From the NCBI GenBank assembly GCA_910574805.1, contig CAJTCV010000026.1, positions 1 to 40,010 on the forward strand: 40,010 nucleotides of DNA. Reading direction: 5' to 3'. Positions within the stretch are counted from its first letter, which is position 1; the number at the start of each line of letters is the position of its first letter. A program made the position numbers and the translations under genes. Source of the DNA: Lachnospiraceae bacterium. Its GTDB lineage: Bacteria; Bacillota; Clostridia; Lachnospirales; Lachnospiraceae. This document shows positions 16,656-24,686 of the stretch, piece by piece. The notes under the pieces are model-generated. The model was not told where the DNA came from. It did not search any database and was given only the letters and a program-made list of their open reading frames with translations.

Positions 16656-17756
16656 TTACGGAGCCGGATCAATCAGGATCTCTCCGCTGTCGCAGAAGAT
16701 CTCGACGGTCTTCCCGTTTGTCCCGGCGGATGTATAATGACATTCATTCTCATCTTCATCTTCGTCATGATTCGTGAGTCGTTTTCCGTCCAGCAGGATG
16801 GAGCCGTATTCCGTCTTCAGCTGGTACCCGTATCCGGAGAGGTCTTCAGGAAGCCGGATGCGGACGGTCCCGTATTCATTTTGCACTTTTAAAGTCTTTA
16901 TGTCCAGACCGTTGGTCAGAAAAGACCCGGAGCTTAAATCCGCAGTCAGGCTGTCTCCGGCAGCCTGATCGATCAGGACTTCTCCATACTCATTGTGAAT
17001 CTCCATTCGCTCTGCCTCCATGGAACCAAGGGAAAGATTGCCGCTGGACATATGGATCTCCAGTGAGCTGCCGGTATAGCCGTCCAGGTCGACGTCTCCA
17101 TATTCACTCTCCAGCTGCGCCTGTTCCGCGGCGACGGTCCCTGCGGTCAAGTTCCCGCTGGACAGAAAGAGGTTCAGCGCGGTTCCGGTATACCCTTCCA
17201 GCGAGACGTCGCCGTATTCATCCCGGATATCCAGCGTATCTGCCTGCAGCCGGGGAAGCTTCAGGTCCCCGGATTCCATTCGGATCACCACATCCGTAAA
17301 GGTCTGGTCTGCGGGATATTCGATCGTTACATAATAAGGACCCGGTTCCAGCTCTCTGGTATATTCGGATCCCGGGTCGGCATACAGGAACCAGATCCGG
17401 GAGTCGCTGCCGGAAAAAGGACCTTCCCGGAAAAGCAGCCGTCCGTCTTCCACCCTGCAGACCGGTTCCTCTGCGCTTCCCCAGGTGCGGTATTCAACGG
17501 CATACCGGTCGGAAGGGACAAGCGCCACATCTTCCACATAGCTGGCATCCAGCTCTATACGGTCAAATGCGTCCAGTTCTACCGTATTCTGAAACACATT
17601 CCTTCTCTGATCCGCCGCTTCTCTGGAAGTATGGACGCCGGTTCGGTCCACATAGAAGCCGGGAATGCCCCCCAGCAGAGTGCCGGCAAATAAAAAGAAG
17701 ATACCCGACAGGATGCATCCAAGGGACAGGAAAAGCCATATTTTCTTATTTTTCAT
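16656..17756 (-). CDS. DUF4097 beta-strand repeat protein (putative adhesin-like)
   Basis: The ATG at 17756 overlaps the upstream DUF1700 gene by 11 bases. The 366-residue protein has one N-terminal membrane helix (about residues 6-30) and then a DUF4097 solenoid of beta strands. Repeats of the type EYGDVSLEGYTGTALNLFLS and SSGNLT recur about every 36 residues between 170 and 310. The solenoid faces outside and ends in an acidic cluster (DEDEDENE). DUF4097 proteins in PadR-DUF1700 operons are linked to envelope stress responses, though their chemistry is unknown. Confidence 0.85.
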   Translation of the reverse strand: MKNKKIWLFLSLGCILSGIFFLFAGTLLGGIPGFYVDRTGVHTSREAADQRRNVFQNTVELDAFDRIELDASYVEDVALVPSDRYAVEYRTWGSAEEPVCRVEDGRLLFREGPFSGSDSRIWFLYADPGSEYTRELEPGPYYVTIEYPADQTFTDVVIRMESGDLKLPRLQADTLDIRDEYGDVSLEGYTGTALNLFLSSGNLTAGTVAAEQAQLESEYGDVDLDGYTGSSLEIHMSSGNLSLGSMEAERMEIHNEYGEVLIDQAAGDSLTADLSSGSFLTNGLDIKTLKVQNEYGTVRIRLPEDLSGYGYQLKTEYGSILLDGKRLTNHDEDEDENECHYTSAGTNGKTVEIFCDSGEILIDPAP

Positions 17757-18336
17757 AACGTGCACCGCCTTTCACGATCGATCCGAACAGACGGGTCATG
17801 CCATGCAGTCCCCATCTGGTAAAGAAGAAACTTGACAGAGTCATCAGGATGCCTGCGCCCAGCAGGATCAGTCCGCATCCCAGCGTCGCCAGTCCGTCCG
17901 CAAAAGAGGTAAAGAGCAGCCAGAAGCTTACGAGGACACAGGGGATGGCGCTGATGGTAACGGATACCGCGATCAGGAACACGGAGAAAAGCAGCGCGAT
18001 CACCACCAGTACAAAGGCCAGAAGCACTGCCCCAAAAGCCAGCGCCAGCGGCAGGGCGACGGGTGCGGCGAAGACGGCCAGAATCCCGATCCACAGGGCG
18101 GAGAAGCCTTTTTTCACATCCCTGACTGGTTCGGCGGCATTTTCCACCGCAAAATCCCGGATGATCTGATCGGCGGCCAGCTCCGGACTTCCCAGATCCT
18201 CGATGGCCTGCGCTTCCCGCTCAGGTCCCGCTTCCTCAAAATATTCGGTAAAATAGGCGACTGCCCGCTCATAATCTTCTTTTGGAAGCCTCTTAAGCCT
18301 GTGCCGAAGGCGTTCCATGTATTGTTCCCGGTTCAT
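17746..18336 (-). CDS. DUF1700 membrane protein
   Basis: The 196-residue protein opens with the DUF1700 signature helix-rich segment (MNREQYMERLRHRLKRLPKE) and YFTEYFEEAG, then has three or four strongly hydrophobic helices (about residues 85-185). Its ATG overlaps the padR stop as ATGA, so the two are translationally coupled. The family is typically the membrane partner of a PadR regulator. AAGGAG precedes the start. Confidence 0.88.
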   Translation of the reverse strand: MNREQYMERLRHRLKRLPKEDYERAVAYFTEYFEEAGPEREAQAIEDLGSPELAADQIIRDFAVENAAEPVRDVKKGFSALWIGILAVFAAPVALPLALAFGAVLLAFVLVVIALLFSVFLIAVSVTISAIPCVLVSFWLLFTSFADGLATLGCGLILLGAGILMTLSSFFFTRWGLHGMTRLFGSIVKGGARYEK

Positions 18337-18650
18337 TCTTCGTGTTCTCCTTTCAAAATCTGATCAATGGCTTCTTTGTGAAGCCGCCATTCCGCCATAA
18401 GCTCCTGATATCTCTGCCGGCCGGATTCCGTGATCCGGTAATACCGCCGGTTCCGCCCCTGGAAGGGCTGGTCATACACGCTTAAGTATCCCTGCTCCTG
18501 CAGCCGCTTCAGGATCGGATAGAGGGTGGAATCCTTGACTCCGGAGACATTCTTGATCTTCTGACTCAGCTGATAGCCATAGGAATCTTCCTTTTCCGTA
18601 ATGGAAAGGATCAGCAGATCGAACATGGGCGGACTTAACGGAAAGATCAT
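18333..18650 (-). CDS. PadR family transcriptional regulator
   Basis: The 105-residue winged-helix protein has the PadR core (FDLLILSITEKEDSYGYQLS, later DSTLYPILKRLQEQGYLSVY and RRYYRITESGRQRYQEL) and a short C-terminal dimer helix. AAAGGAGCC precedes the ATG. It heads a three-gene operon with DUF1700 and DUF4097 and probably represses its own promoter, which contains a perfect palindrome. Confidence 0.93.
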   Translation of the reverse strand: MIFPLSPPMFDLLILSITEKEDSYGYQLSQKIKNVSGVKDSTLYPILKRLQEQGYLSVYDQPFQGRNRRYYRITESGRQRYQELMAEWRLHKEAIDQILKGEHEE

Positions 18651-18681
18651 ATTCTGGCTCCTTTCTTATGCTTTGGTTTTG

Positions 18682-18713
18682 TATATTATATATCATATAA
18701 TATACTGTGTCAA
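18682..18713 (-). promoter_or_regulatory. padR promoter overlapped by a palindromic operator
   Basis: On the minus strand TTGACA (18713-18708) and TATAAT (18690-18685), both perfect, are spaced by 17 bases. A perfect inverted repeat, TATATTATAT-ATC-ATATAATATA (18682-18704), covers the spacer and the -10. Binding there by the PadR dimer would block polymerase, a standard autorepression layout. Confidence 0.85.
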
Positions 18714-18776
18714 TCCATATATAAATATTCGTGATATAAAATGCAGAAAGTTGGAGTTCCCAGTCAAAGGCACGCA

Positions 18777-18913
18777 TGATATAATGAGCGCAAGCGAGAA
18801 GAATGAGCTGGCTCATTCGGCGAGCGGCGAATGGTGATCATGAATCGAAGATTCATGGTATAATGTCATCAACCGGAGGGAAGCGGAAGCTGATGACCTG
18901 CGCGGGCATCAGC
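18777..18913 (+). promoter_or_regulatory. Structured leader region of the DUF4230-phosphorylase pair
   Basis: Two extended -10 elements are visible: TGATATAAT (18777-18785) and TGGTATAAT (18856-18864). Between them lie two inverted repeats (GAATGAGC with GCTCATTC at 18801-18818, and TGAATC with GATTCA at 18841-18855). After the second, GTCATCA (18865-18871) can pair with TGATGAC (18891-18897), while GCTGATG (18889-18895) can instead pair with CATCAGC (18907-18913). These two pairings exclude each other. There is no T-run, so an attenuator is only a possibility. Confidence 0.45.
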
Positions 18914-18953
18914 GGGATTCCTTAGAATATAATCAAATACGAGGGGGATAAAG

Positions 18954-19523
18954 ATGAGGAAATTTCTAAAACGATGTGTTCTGTTACTGATGGTATTGCT
19001 GCTGGGCATGGGCGCGGGAATCTATGGATATGCCCGTTACACCGCACCGAAGGAACCGGAACTGACCTCCGCATTTGTCAGCGGGAAGCTGGAAGCAGTC
19101 AGCGAACTGACCACCGCCCGGTTGACCTACACAGGGCTGATCAAGTATTCGGAAGGGAAAATTCCATTCCTTACGAAAAACAGCTTTTCCATGATCTACA
19201 CGGCCAGGGTCCGGGCCGGGATCGATATCCGGCAGGCGAAGATCGACATTCAGGAAGACCAGGTGGTGATCACCCTGCCGGAGTGTGAAGTACAGTCCAT
19301 AGAGATCGACGAAGATTCCATTGAGTTCTATGACGAGCAGTGGGCGCTTTTTAACCGGACGGAAAAGGAAGACGTCATCGACATGGTGGCGGCGGCGAAG
19401 GCGGACGTGTCGGAAAAAGCAGATATGGACAGCCTGATCCAGAACGCCAGGACCCAGACCGAGCGCATCGTCCGGGGGCTTTTGGAGGATGTGATCGGGG
19501 AGCGGGTGCTGGTGATCCGGTGA
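18954..19523 (+). CDS. DUF4230 membrane-anchored protein
   Basis: The 189-residue protein has one N-terminal membrane helix (about 7-27, CVLLLMVLLLGMGAGIYGYA) and an extracytoplasmic DUF4230 domain. Conserved parts are SELTTARLTYTGLIKY near residue 50 and VVITLPECEVQSIEIDED near 107. GAGGGGG precedes the ATG. Function of the family is unknown. It is 41 bases ahead of the phosphorylase gene and probably co-transcribed. Confidence 0.85.
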   Translation: MRKFLKRCVLLLMVLLLGMGAGIYGYARYTAPKEPELTSAFVSGKLEAVSELTTARLTYTGLIKYSEGKIPFLTKNSFSMIYTARVRAGIDIRQAKIDIQEDQVVITLPECEVQSIEIDEDSIEFYDEQWALFNRTEKEDVIDMVAAAKADVSEKADMDSLIQNARTQTERIVRGLLEDVIGERVLVIR

Positions 19524-19564
19524 AAAACAGGGTTTCAAAAATAATAGTAGGAGGAAAAAGATCC

Positions 19565-20395
19565 ATGTTTTACGAAAAAGTAAAAGAATCCGCACAGTTT
19601 ATTGAGAGCAGGACCGCGCTGCGTCCGACCATCGGCATCATCCTGGGCAGCGGCCTGGGAAGTCTGGTGGACATCATGGAGGAGCGGACCGTGATCCCCT
19701 ATAAGGAGATCCCGAACTTTCCGCAGTCCCATGTGGCGGGACATGCAGGCAATCTGGTGATCGGCAGGATCGGACAGGAGATCATCGCCGCCATGCAGGG
19801 ACGCTTTCATTATTATGAAGGCTTTACCATGAAGGAAGTGACGTATCCCATCTATGTGATGAAGCTTCTGGGCATTGAGAATCTGATCGTGACCAACGCC
19901 TGCGGCGGGATCAACCGGGACTTTGCGCCCGGCGACCTGATGCTTTTGACCGATTACATCAATATGCTGGGCAATAACTCCCTGATCGGCGAAAATGACG
20001 AGCGTTTCGGCGTGCGGTTCCCGGATATGTCGGAGGCATATTCCAGAGTACTGATGCAGAAAGCAGAGCGGACTGCAGAGCGGCTGGGGCTCTCTTATCA
20101 AAAGGGCGTCTACGCCATCTTCTCCGGTCCCTGCTATGAGACGGCGGCGGAGATCCGGGCCTATGAACGGCTGGGAGCGGACGCCATCGGCATGTCCACG
20201 GTGCCGGAGACGATCGCGGCCAACTATCTGGGCATGAAGGTGCTGGGAATCGCCTGCATCACCAACATGGCCACCGGGATCGCGAAGACGAAGCACAGCC
20301 ACGAAGAAGTGATGCGGATCGCAAATGAGAGCAGCGAGAGGCTGTGCGGCTGGGTCAGGGAGCTTTTGCTGGACTGGCAGACAGCAGAAAAATAA
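19565..20395 (+). CDS. punA: Purine-nucleoside phosphorylase, trimeric type
   Basis: Cleaves purine (inosine/guanosine-type) nucleosides with phosphate to base and ribose-1-phosphate for salvage, in the cytoplasm. The ATG at 19565 follows AGGAGG; 276 residues is normal for the low-mass trimeric class. Phosphate-site motifs are GSGLGSLVD (about residue 28) and HAGNLVIG, the base-site region is FSGPCYETAAEIRAYERLGA, and GMSTVPETI and ITNMATG follow as in the family. An intrinsic terminator follows the gene. Confidence 0.93.
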   Translation: MFYEKVKESAQFIESRTALRPTIGIILGSGLGSLVDIMEERTVIPYKEIPNFPQSHVAGHAGNLVIGRIGQEIIAAMQGRFHYYEGFTMKEVTYPIYVMKLLGIENLIVTNACGGINRDFAPGDLMLLTDYINMLGNNSLIGENDERFGVRFPDMSEAYSRVLMQKAERTAERLGLSYQKGVYAIFSGPCYETAAEIRAYERLGADAIGMSTVPETIAANYLGMKVLGIACITNMATGIAKTKHSHEEVMRIANESSERLCGWVRELLLDWQTAEK

Positions 20396-20407
20396 AAGAA
20401 CAGGAAC

Positions 20408-20484
20408 AAGACCGGTCCGGTATTCGTCCGGGCGGGCACTGGAAGCAAGGTGTCTGTCCGAAGATGAAAGGACCGGTCTTTTTT
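20408..20484 (+). terminator. Terminator after purine-nucleoside phosphorylase
   Basis: AAGACCGGTCC pairs with GGACCGGTCTT (11 bp) and is followed by TTTT. The loop is long (51 bases), so it may contain a further hairpin. Confidence 0.65.
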
Positions 20485-20832
20485 GAAAGCTGTCAGGTTC
20501 GGGAAATCGCAAAATAACATAAAGAAAGATGCAAAATGGTATTTCGCCGGTTCTCTGCATCGGGTAATCAGGAGATTCCCGGGACGCTTTTCCGTCGCTT
20601 TTTGCGAAAAACAAGCAGTTCTTTTCCGATCCCTGTGTTTTTTTCAGAAGAAAAGAAAGGGGCGGACCTGCCCGGCCCCGGATTCCGGTGAAATCCAACA
20701 AAGAAAAAAGCACGATCATCCAGCATAATTCCATATACATCTAACACTGGAACATATGAGGAATACAGGCTTCTTGCTATACTGAAACTGCCAATAAGAA
20801 GCAACAGTGAAAACATGCAAGGAGGAGAAGAC
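20485..20832 (+). other. Non-coding interval with an orphan promoter
   Basis: No gene is seen. GATGCA (20529) and TGCATC (20557) can pair across about 23 bases. An extended -10, TGCTATACT (20775-20783), precedes an intact AAGGAGGAG ribosome site for the truncated lipoprotein, so the expression signals of a lost transporter operon seem to survive here. Confidence 0.4.
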
Positions 20833-20982
20833 ATGAAGAGAAAATGCAGAGTAATGGCGGCAGGGCTTGCGGCGATGATGGCGGTATCGGCGGCAGGCTG
20901 CGGTTCCGGAGGCGATGCGCCGGCGTCCCAGGGCGGCGCGGGCAACGCGGATGCGCTGGAGGTGAAGATCTCTACGGGCTTG
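20833..20982 (+). pseudogene. 5' remnant of a solute-binding lipoprotein gene
   Basis: The ATG with AAGGAGGAG upstream starts a textbook lipoprotein signal (KRKCRVMAAGLAAMMAVSAA then GC, lipidated Cys23) and a Gly/Ala linker, then EVKISTGL as in the first strand of ABC- or TRAP-type solute-binding proteins. Four codons later the frame ends. The remainder of the protein is absent and DNA of another gene begins. Confidence 0.75.
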
Positions 20983-21377
20983 GAACCGTGCTTCTGACGG
21001 CGGCAGTGACGGCTGTCTATACCTTTCCGGGGATTGCGGCGTTTGACGCGCCGGTCGGAAGGCAGCTTTTGAACAGCCTGTTTTTTGCCGGGAAATCTCC
21101 GGTCACGGTTCTGCCGGTGGTCGGGGCGTGGCTTCTGCCCTTCTATATCACCTATTCCTTTATGGAGTGGATGCCGCTGTGGGCGTTCCTGTGGTGCTGC
21201 TTTGGGTTTGCCGCTGCTGCAAATGTGCAGTCTCATTTCCTCCTGCGGCTGTACGCGCCGTATCTGGCGGCTGCAGGAGGGGCGGAGACAGACAAAACAG
21301 AGTCCCGGCAGCTTTTGGCCGGGGCTCAGAGGACACAGCGGCAGATTCTGAAGGATATGAAACGTCTTGGGATGTAA
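20976..21377 (+). pseudogene. yesL: 3' remnant of a yesL (DUF624) membrane protein gene
   Basis: In the +1-shifted frame the sequence reads GLGTVLLTAAVTAVYTFPGI, later PVTVLPVVGAWLLPFYITYS, ANVQSHFLLRLYAPYL and a charged tail. This is the C-terminal half of a YesL/DUF624 protein, which usually accompanies carbohydrate ABC transporters. Its N-terminal half is missing and it joins the lipoprotein remnant directly. Confidence 0.7.
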
Positions 21378-21380
21378 AGG

Positions 21381-22103
21381 TCAGACTTTTTTGATCTCAT
21401 TCTCAAAATAGGTATCCCGGATATTCTGATTCAGATTGCTCATATCCCTGGCCTTTAACATCCGGCAGATGGTCTCGTGGGCTTCATACAGTTCCTGTCC
21501 CCGTCCGGATTCCACCATGTGGGTAACGGTCTCCAGCCGGATGGACCAGGTGAGCATCTGTACCACCCGGTTGATCTTGTCAATGAGAGGATTGTGCCCC
21601 ATGCGGGATACAGCATCATGAAATTCGTTGTCTGCTTCAAAGGTAGCCTGCGTATTGTGCGGACCTTTTCCGATCTCGGTTTTCATGATGGAGAGTTTTT
21701 CTTCCAGGTTCTGCATATCTTCTTCTGTGTATTTGGCCATGGCGAGGCGCACCACGCCCGCTTCCATCATCTCCCGGAGCTCCATGAGATTATCATAGGA
21801 ATCCGTCTTATCCAGGATGATACCGTAGATCATGGGATCGATCATGCTCTCCGTAAAGCCTTCGCACACAAAGGTGCCTTCTGCCCGGCGAATTTCCAGA
21901 ACACCCAGATAGACCAGGATTTTGATGGCTTCCCGGATGGAATTCCTGCCTACGCCCAGGGTCTCGGACAGCTCCAGTTCTGTGGGGATCTTGTCGCCGG
22001 GGCGAAGCTCTTTATTGATCATGGCGTCCGTCAGACAGTTAATAACCCGCTGGACCACGGATTCGTTGTTTAATTTTTTCAGATAGCTGATATTCTGACT
22101 CAT
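21381..22103 (-). CDS. GntR family regulator, FadR subfamily
   Basis: The ATG at 22103 after AAGGAGG gives 240 residues. The N-terminal winged helix (KIPTELELSETLGVGRNSIR) and the FCD ligand domain (about 95-235; LMELREMMEAGVVRLAMAKY, FHDAVSRMGHNPL with its metal-site Asp and His) define the subgroup that senses carboxylates and related acids. It has its own promoter and sits just past the RACo-DUF2284 pair on the same strand. It could control either the methyl-transfer genes or the deleted transporter operon whose scar lies next to it. Confidence 0.92.
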   Translation of the reverse strand: MSQNISYLKKLNNESVVQRVINCLTDAMINKELRPGDKIPTELELSETLGVGRNSIREAIKILVYLGVLEIRRAEGTFVCEGFTESMIDPMIYGIILDKTDSYDNLMELREMMEAGVVRLAMAKYTEEDMQNLEEKLSIMKTEIGKGPHNTQATFEADNEFHDAVSRMGHNPLIDKINRVVQMLTWSIRLETVTHMVESGRGQELYEAHETICRMLKARDMSNLNQNIRDTYFENEIKKV

Positions 22104-22143
22104 AGATACCTCCTTGCGGTTAAAATCCAATATCCTACATAAT

Positions 22144-22172
22144 ACTTTATTACAAGGAAGTAAAAATGTCAA
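22144..22172 (-). promoter_or_regulatory. Promoter of the FadR-type regulator
   Basis: Minus-strand TTGACA (perfect) and TAAAGT (4 of 6) are spaced by 17 bases. The sequence TGTAGGATAT just downstream (TCCTA at 22133-22137 on the plus strand) resembles sites near the other regulators of this locus. Confidence 0.6.
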
Positions 22173-22213
22173 ATGATAAGCAACGTTGTTTTTCTCATCT
22201 CCCTGTTCCGGGA

Positions 22214-22762
22214 TCACCCCAGCAGATAACAGCTGGTGTAAGTGATCGTACAGGGGCCGTAATAGTAGGAAAGTCCGTTGTCCTGGCAGATCTGCGTGAC
22301 GACCATCCCGTAGGCTTCCATGGAAGAAAAAGCTTCCTTTGGGAAACGGCACGGCTCGTCGGGGTAAGTACACGTTTTGCATTTTGTGCAGCAGCCGGCG
22401 CCGATGGCCAGCATATCCGGATACTCCGCCCGCAGGATCCGTTCGAATGCGTAAAAATGCTCCTTGTGAAGCGCCTCCGTCTCCATCATGGTCTCGCCGT
22501 CCAGTTCGTCTTCCAGCCGTCCGGTAGTCTGTACGAGCAGTCCGTACTGATACCGGGCGATTTTTTCCCGGCAGTCCGCAAGGGAGCCGCATCCCGGCGG
22601 GCAGCTCCAGCATCTGCCGTACATATGGCAGGCGTTGGCTTCGCACATCTGCCGGACTTCCGGTTTTAATTCGATGGTACGGCAGTTAAGAGGCGAGGCC
22701 TGGGAAAATCCGTGCTTCTTTGCCCGTTCTATGATCTTGTCCATATCTGTCATAATCTTCAC
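22214..22762 (-). CDS. DUF2284 predicted metal-binding protein
   Basis: The 182-residue protein has the Cys-rich pattern of DUF2284: CEANACHMYGRCWSCPPGCG at about residues 40-59 and CCTKCKTCTYPDEPCRFP at about 123-140, together likely holding an Fe-S cluster or zinc. The start is a GTG with AAAGGA ten bases ahead; an ATG three codons later is the alternative. It lies 69 bases after the [2Fe-2S] corrinoid activator on the same strand, and DUF2284 genes often accompany corrinoid methyltransferases, so a role in methyl transfer or redox handling is inferred. Confidence 0.8.
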   Translation of the reverse strand: MKIMTDMDKIIERAKKHGFSQASPLNCRTIELKPEVRQMCEANACHMYGRCWSCPPGCGSLADCREKIARYQYGLLVQTTGRLEDELDGETMMETEALHKEHFYAFERILRAEYPDMLAIGAGCCTKCKTCTYPDEPCRFPKEAFSSMEAYGMVVTQICQDNGLSYYYGPCTITYTSCYLLG

Positions 22763-22831
22763 CGTTTCGCCGTCCTTTCGCGGCGGTATCCCTTGATATA
22801 ATGTATTTATTTTATGCGCTGTATGTATTGG

Positions 22832-24562
22832 TCAGCTCTGCGGGGGAAATTCCAGTTGGTCCACAAAGCAGTCCTGGAATTCCGGCAGCGCGGCCAGCTC
22901 CACAAATTCCACGTCTCTGGTCAGAGAGTCGGCCAGCTTCCACTCTTCGGCATTTAAGAGGGCGATCTTGGCGCCTTCTCCGGCGGCGTTCCCAATGGGG
23001 CGGATCCGGTCTGTCAGAGACCGGGGAATCAGCCCGATGGCGCCTGCGCTGGCCGGATCCATGTAATTGCCGAAGGCTCCGGCGATATACAGACAGGAGA
23101 TGTCTTCTTCCGTCACGGACAGAGTCTTCATCAGGATCTGGATCCCGGCGGCGATGGCGGCTTTGGCCAGCTGTATTTCCCGGATGTCTTTCTGGGTCAG
23201 ATAGACGCCTTTTCCGTTGCCGGAGTCTTCGGGCGGCACCAGGAAGAAGATCTTTGGGTCCGCCTGGCCGCTTTTCAGGCTTCCGTTCTCATCGATAAGG
23301 CCCTGTTTCAGAAGCTGGGCGTTCAGATCCAGAAGACCGGAGCCGCACAGTCCCACAGGGGGCCGGCCGCCGATCGTCGTAAAACGCCAGACGCCGTCTT
23401 CAAAGCGAACATGATCCACAGCGCCGTCCGTCCCCCGCATGCCGCAGGCGATCTTCGCTCCCTCCAGAGCCGGACCGGCGGCCGTGGAACAGGTGACCAG
23501 ACGGCTTTTGCTGCCAAGGATCATCTCTCCGTTGGTCCCGATATCCAGAAGGAGGGTGATCTCTTCCTTCAGGTCCGGACGGACCGCCAGCAGGCAGCCG
23601 GCGGTGTCGGCCCCCACATACCCGGCGATGTTCGGCAGCATCAGAAGCTGTCCCTTTGGGTGAATCGAAAGGCCGTATGCGGCCGCCGGGAGGGTCATGG
23701 ACTGGCTGATGGCGGGGGTGTAGGGGGCGTGGACCAAAGAGGCGGGGGAGATCCCAAGGAACAGGTGGTGCATGCAGGTATTTCCCGCCGCACATATCTG
23801 GAGAAGATTCGTCCGCTTCCTGCCGGCCTGCGCACAGAGGCATCCGATCATCTCATCCAGTTCCCGGCGGATACAGAGGCTTAGAGCTTCCGTACCGTGA
23901 GCGAGGGCATAATCCGACCGCATGATCACATCAGCGCCGTACTGTGCCTGGGGGTTTAAGCGGCTCTCCACCGCCAGCACCCGGCCGTCATCCATGTCAA
24001 GCAGATATCCGGCTAAAGTAGTGGTCCCGATGTCAAAGGCGGCAAGACAGAAAGGTTCTCTCTCAGAGGAGATATCCAGAATCTCTTTTTCGGTATGGGC
24101 GACGTACCAGGTACCGTCCTGCCGGCAGCGCTCGTAGAGAGAGGAGGAGAGCTCCGGATCCGGCAGAACAGGTTCCGTGTCCGGCATCCCGGCGTCCGAG
24201 AGGGCCTGCAGCAGCCGTTCCCAGTCGGACCGTTTGTCCCCGGGGACCGTTTTCCTCAGCTCAACGGAGCGGACGGCGATCCGCGGCTTAAATGCCACCG
24301 GTCTTGAGAAACCGTCCGTCAGTATGACGGCGTCTTCCAGGGAAGAAGAGACGGCGGTGTCCACCTGAAGATCTCCCCGGACCGGCGTCTGGCAGGCCGG
24401 TACCTGCCTGCCGTCTATGGTCACCTGACATTTCCCGCAGGTCCCGGCTCCGCCGCAGGGCGCATCCGGGCGAAGGCCGGCCAGCCGCTGGGCTTCCAGG
24501 ACGGTGGTTCCTTCCGGCACTTCGATCCTCTTATTTTCCCTGACAAAATATACCTGATGCAT
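22832..24562 (-). CDS. Reductive activator of corrinoid proteins (RACo-type, with [2Fe-2S] domain)
   Basis: Such proteins use ATP and an Fe-S electron to reduce inactive Co(II) corrinoid back to Co(I). The 576-residue protein has a plant-type ferredoxin domain (1-90; cluster ligands Cys36, Cys42, Cys45 and Cys57 in DAPCGGAGTCGKCQVTID and VPAC), a linker, and a C-terminal ASKHA ATPase domain (about 175-560). Nucleotide-site parts include LAAFDIGTTTLAGYLLDMD, LLDIGTNGEMILG and IAGAFGNYMDPASAG. A ribosome site (AGAGGGGGATACAC) and a promoter precede it. It forms an operon with DUF2284. A paralogue lacking the Fe-S domain lies at 33378. Confidence 0.92.
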   Translation of the reverse strand: MHQVYFVRENKRIEVPEGTTVLEAQRLAGLRPDAPCGGAGTCGKCQVTIDGRQVPACQTPVRGDLQVDTAVSSSLEDAVILTDGFSRPVAFKPRIAVRSVELRKTVPGDKRSDWERLLQALSDAGMPDTEPVLPDPELSSSLYERCRQDGTWYVAHTEKEILDISSEREPFCLAAFDIGTTTLAGYLLDMDDGRVLAVESRLNPQAQYGADVIMRSDYALAHGTEALSLCIRRELDEMIGCLCAQAGRKRTNLLQICAAGNTCMHHLFLGISPASLVHAPYTPAISQSMTLPAAAYGLSIHPKGQLLMLPNIAGYVGADTAGCLLAVRPDLKEEITLLLDIGTNGEMILGSKSRLVTCSTAAGPALEGAKIACGMRGTDGAVDHVRFEDGVWRFTTIGGRPPVGLCGSGLLDLNAQLLKQGLIDENGSLKSGQADPKIFFLVPPEDSGNGKGVYLTQKDIREIQLAKAAIAAGIQILMKTLSVTEEDISCLYIAGAFGNYMDPASAGAIGLIPRSLTDRIRPIGNAAGEGAKIALLNAEEWKLADSLTRDVEFVELAALPEFQDCFVDQLEFPPQS

Positions 24563-24602
24563 GTGTATCCCCCTCTGCTTCGTAATCGGTCTGTATATCT
24601 TG

Positions 24603-24631
24603 ATTATAACATGACTCCCATGGACTGAAAA
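24603..24631 (-). promoter_or_regulatory. Promoter of the RACo-DUF2284 operon
   Basis: Minus-strand TTTTCA (4 of 6) and perfect TATAAT, spaced by 17 bases. A TAGGAATTT site (24643-24651, plus strand) lies just upstream of the -35, a position suited to an activator such as the adjacent PucR protein. Confidence 0.6.
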
Positions 24632-24686
24632 CTTTTAAAACATAGGAATTTAAGGGGGGTGATTTCTACAGATTGTACAACTGGTC

